DNA of 64,000 nt from Apostichopus japonicus. Lineage: Eukaryota; Echinodermata; Holothuroidea; Aspidochirotida; Stichopodidae. The position numbers and the translations under genes are program-made. The stretch is taken from contig NC_092571.1 of assembly GCF_037975245.1 (NCBI RefSeq), positions 20,048,917-20,112,916 of the forward strand, given 5' to 3'. The notes under the pieces are model-generated. The model made no database searches and was not told the origin of the DNA. It worked only from the letters and a program-made list of their open reading frames with translations. Below are positions 61,301 through 64,000 of this stretch, piece after piece (position 1 is the stretch's first letter; every line of letters starts with the position of its first letter).

Positions 61301-62590
61301 AGGGAAAACGAATGGGTTCTCTTCATCTTGTGCAGAAGAACTCAAATTTATTCCTGACCAACAAATATAGTCCGTTGCGTTCGATTCAGATGAATCATCG
61401 CAACGAAAAGTTGGTTTCATGAGTTTTTCCGTCATATTTACAAATCTTTCCATATTTCCCAGTTCTTTCGCATCATTGTAATAATCTCTCTCTAACACAT
61501 TAGAGGGGTCATCTAATCCATCGATTAAATCAAAATATTTAAGCTTCTTCCGAGGCTTGCCACAAGTCGATTCGACTCGATATTGTGTCCAAAGCCAAAC
61601 GACGTTGAAATCGCGCAACGCGTTGTCAATTGCCACAGAAAGTTTCATAAGCGAAAATGGTATTTGAATCATGTTTGCTGCGATCAATGTCATCGGATCA
61701 AAGAAGCTTCCCATTCTCTTGTGCAGTAAATTGTGAAAGTAGGTACAGTCTTTAAGAATCTTACAGTACGTCCTTGGACAGGGAGGGACAGCTGCCCCGT
61801 AGCCCTGGCAGAAGGAACACACCAAAGTTCGGAGGATGTTGTATCTACAAGTCTTTGTGAGAGGAACGAACACGAGGCGGCCGACTACTTCTCGAATACC
61901 CTTCACACCTATACGGTAAGCCCTAACGTCGAGTAACGGTTGGCTAATAATCGATGTTATGTAGTACCGATGTAGCTTGATAAAGTCTTGGTCATATTGG
62001 TTCATCACGTTAAGGATACACGAAGCGTATTTGTTACTCTTTCGTCTCGTTTTTTGCGATATCACTTCAGAATATAGCGAATCCAGGAAAGAAGTCACTA
62101 TTTCTTCTCGACTGATGGCCCCTGTCCACACGTACGTCATCATGTTGCTGAAGAAGTCGTCTATTTCATCTAACATCCCGACGTTTATTGAGTAGGTACT
62201 ATTCAGTTTCATGATAATCCTCTGTCGAACATATTCAATTCCATCCGTTACAAATCCATCGAATTCCAATGAATGTTTTCCCCAAATGGTTTGGAGTTCC
62301 ATCAGATTCGACGCGATACCTCTTTCGATTGTCCTCTCGTCCTCACTGATGAGGGTGCGTTCCATATCCCTGGAACAGCAAGATAATTGCGGGCCTATTT
62401 CCATGGCATCAGAATCGACACACACGGATGTATTATCCAAGAGATGAATACTGCCTGCCTCTGCTCCCATCATGAAACCATTCCGGACTAGGAGTTCCTC
62501 CTTAGGGCCAGAGAGCTCACAGCTCTGTCTGTCAGTCACTATGGCTTTATTTACGGCCAAAATTGCCAAGAAAACACAAAAGTATATCAT
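58336..62590 (-). CDS. Glypican-like protein fused to a C-type lectin domain (3 exons, 613 aa, spliced form predicted)
   Basis: Exon 1 (61135-62590) codes a signal peptide (about 1-19) and a glypican core. Its mature part has exactly 14 cysteines, the family number, in order SC, VCVD, SCC, ASC, TCR, VCSFC, PCPRTYC, KDC, STC, RCDD, ICWSG. The CxxC...PCPxxYC...C block and the CW-G plus helical LKKLAIKLRKA region match glypicans. At FDSNG the sequence CAAATG|GTAAGC is a strong phase-1 donor. Exon 2 (59800-60000), with acceptor GTTGCAG, starts in phase 1 and encodes DCPYNWGQFNTSCY through WIGAVRTEG. Exon 3 (58336-58520) encodes FRWINGDDWG, CVEV, CYS and GICER to TGA. Together exons 2 and 3 form a six-cysteine C-type lectin domain without EPN, QPD or WND sugar-binding motifs. 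There are no Ser-Gly heparan-sulfate cluster and no GPI signal. If the donor is not used, the frame reads on to TAA at 61070 (506 aa). Joining the two parts is inference from phase and strand; two separate genes remain possible. Confidence 0.65.
59165..59530. mobile_element. Foldback/MITE-like element in the lectin intron
   Basis: GGGGTTAATCAACGGTCTAG at 59165 and its complement ending at 59330 form a stem of about 46 bp (a few mismatches). A third partial copy of GTGCGTTACTCACAGGATTA lies at 59439. GTTCATTCATAC (59331) is mirrored by GTATGAATGAAC (59510-59521). The parts look like nested or rearranged copies of one inverted-repeat element. Confidence 0.65.
60001..61134 (-). other. Predicted intron between glypican core and lectin domain
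   Basis: Bounded by the GTAAGC donor at 61134 and the AACCTGTTGCAG acceptor ending at 60001. I checked minus-strand ATGs here for a signal-peptide exon that would make the lectin an independent gene, and saw none convincing. G/C-rich runs lie at 60900-60950. Confidence 0.5.

Positions 62591-64000
<1,410 letters not shown>

Overview
This window is animal (metazoan) nuclear DNA. The genes are split by introns with GT-AG boundaries, introns are packed with transposon and satellite sequence, and there are no operons. The gene content and the dispersed repeats suggest an invertebrate deuterostome, perhaps an echinoderm such as a sea cucumber. That assignment is inference only. Most short open frames are noise; the genes below were built by matching exon phase by hand.

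Layout. (1) 1-8.7 kb, minus strand: the first two coding exons of a MICOS10 (Mic10/MINOS1) gene, with a hAT-type transposon in intron 1 and the remaining exon(s) not found, probably off the left edge. (2) 10.3-15.5 kb, plus strand: a candidate non-coding or small-peptide transcript carrying two pairs of near-identical structured RNAs. The first pair folds well as H/ACA snoRNAs. A perfect 78-bp palindrome and several satellites lie nearby. (3) 20.98-33.34 kb, plus strand: a 12-exon telomere-repeat-binding factor gene (TERF, TRF2-like) with TRFH dimerisation domain, a possible RAP1-binding motif and a C-terminal Myb domain; all exon phases agree and predict 724 aa. (4) 44.2-35.6 kb, minus strand: a 7-exon cytosolic sulfotransferase of 313 aa with every diagnostic motif, convergent with TERF. 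(5) 49.7-51.2 kb, plus strand: an intronless 508-aa single-pass receptor with three Ig-like domains, not assigned to a known family. (6) 62.6-58.3 kb, minus strand: a glypican-like ectodomain in one exon whose phase-1 donor fits the phase-1 acceptor of a C-type lectin domain encoded by the next two exons.

The most unusual item is region 6. It appears to encode a secreted glypican-C-type lectin chimera in which the lectin domain stands where the heparan-sulfate attachment segment and GPI signal normally are. The snoRNA cluster and the orphan Ig receptor come next.

The rest is repeats: hAT-like and other TIR elements with recognisable target-site duplications, two tRNA-derived SINEs, hammerhead-like repeat fragments, many minisatellites (15, about 60, about 70, 86 and about 100 bp units), a long GAT microsatellite and many poly-G/poly-C runs.
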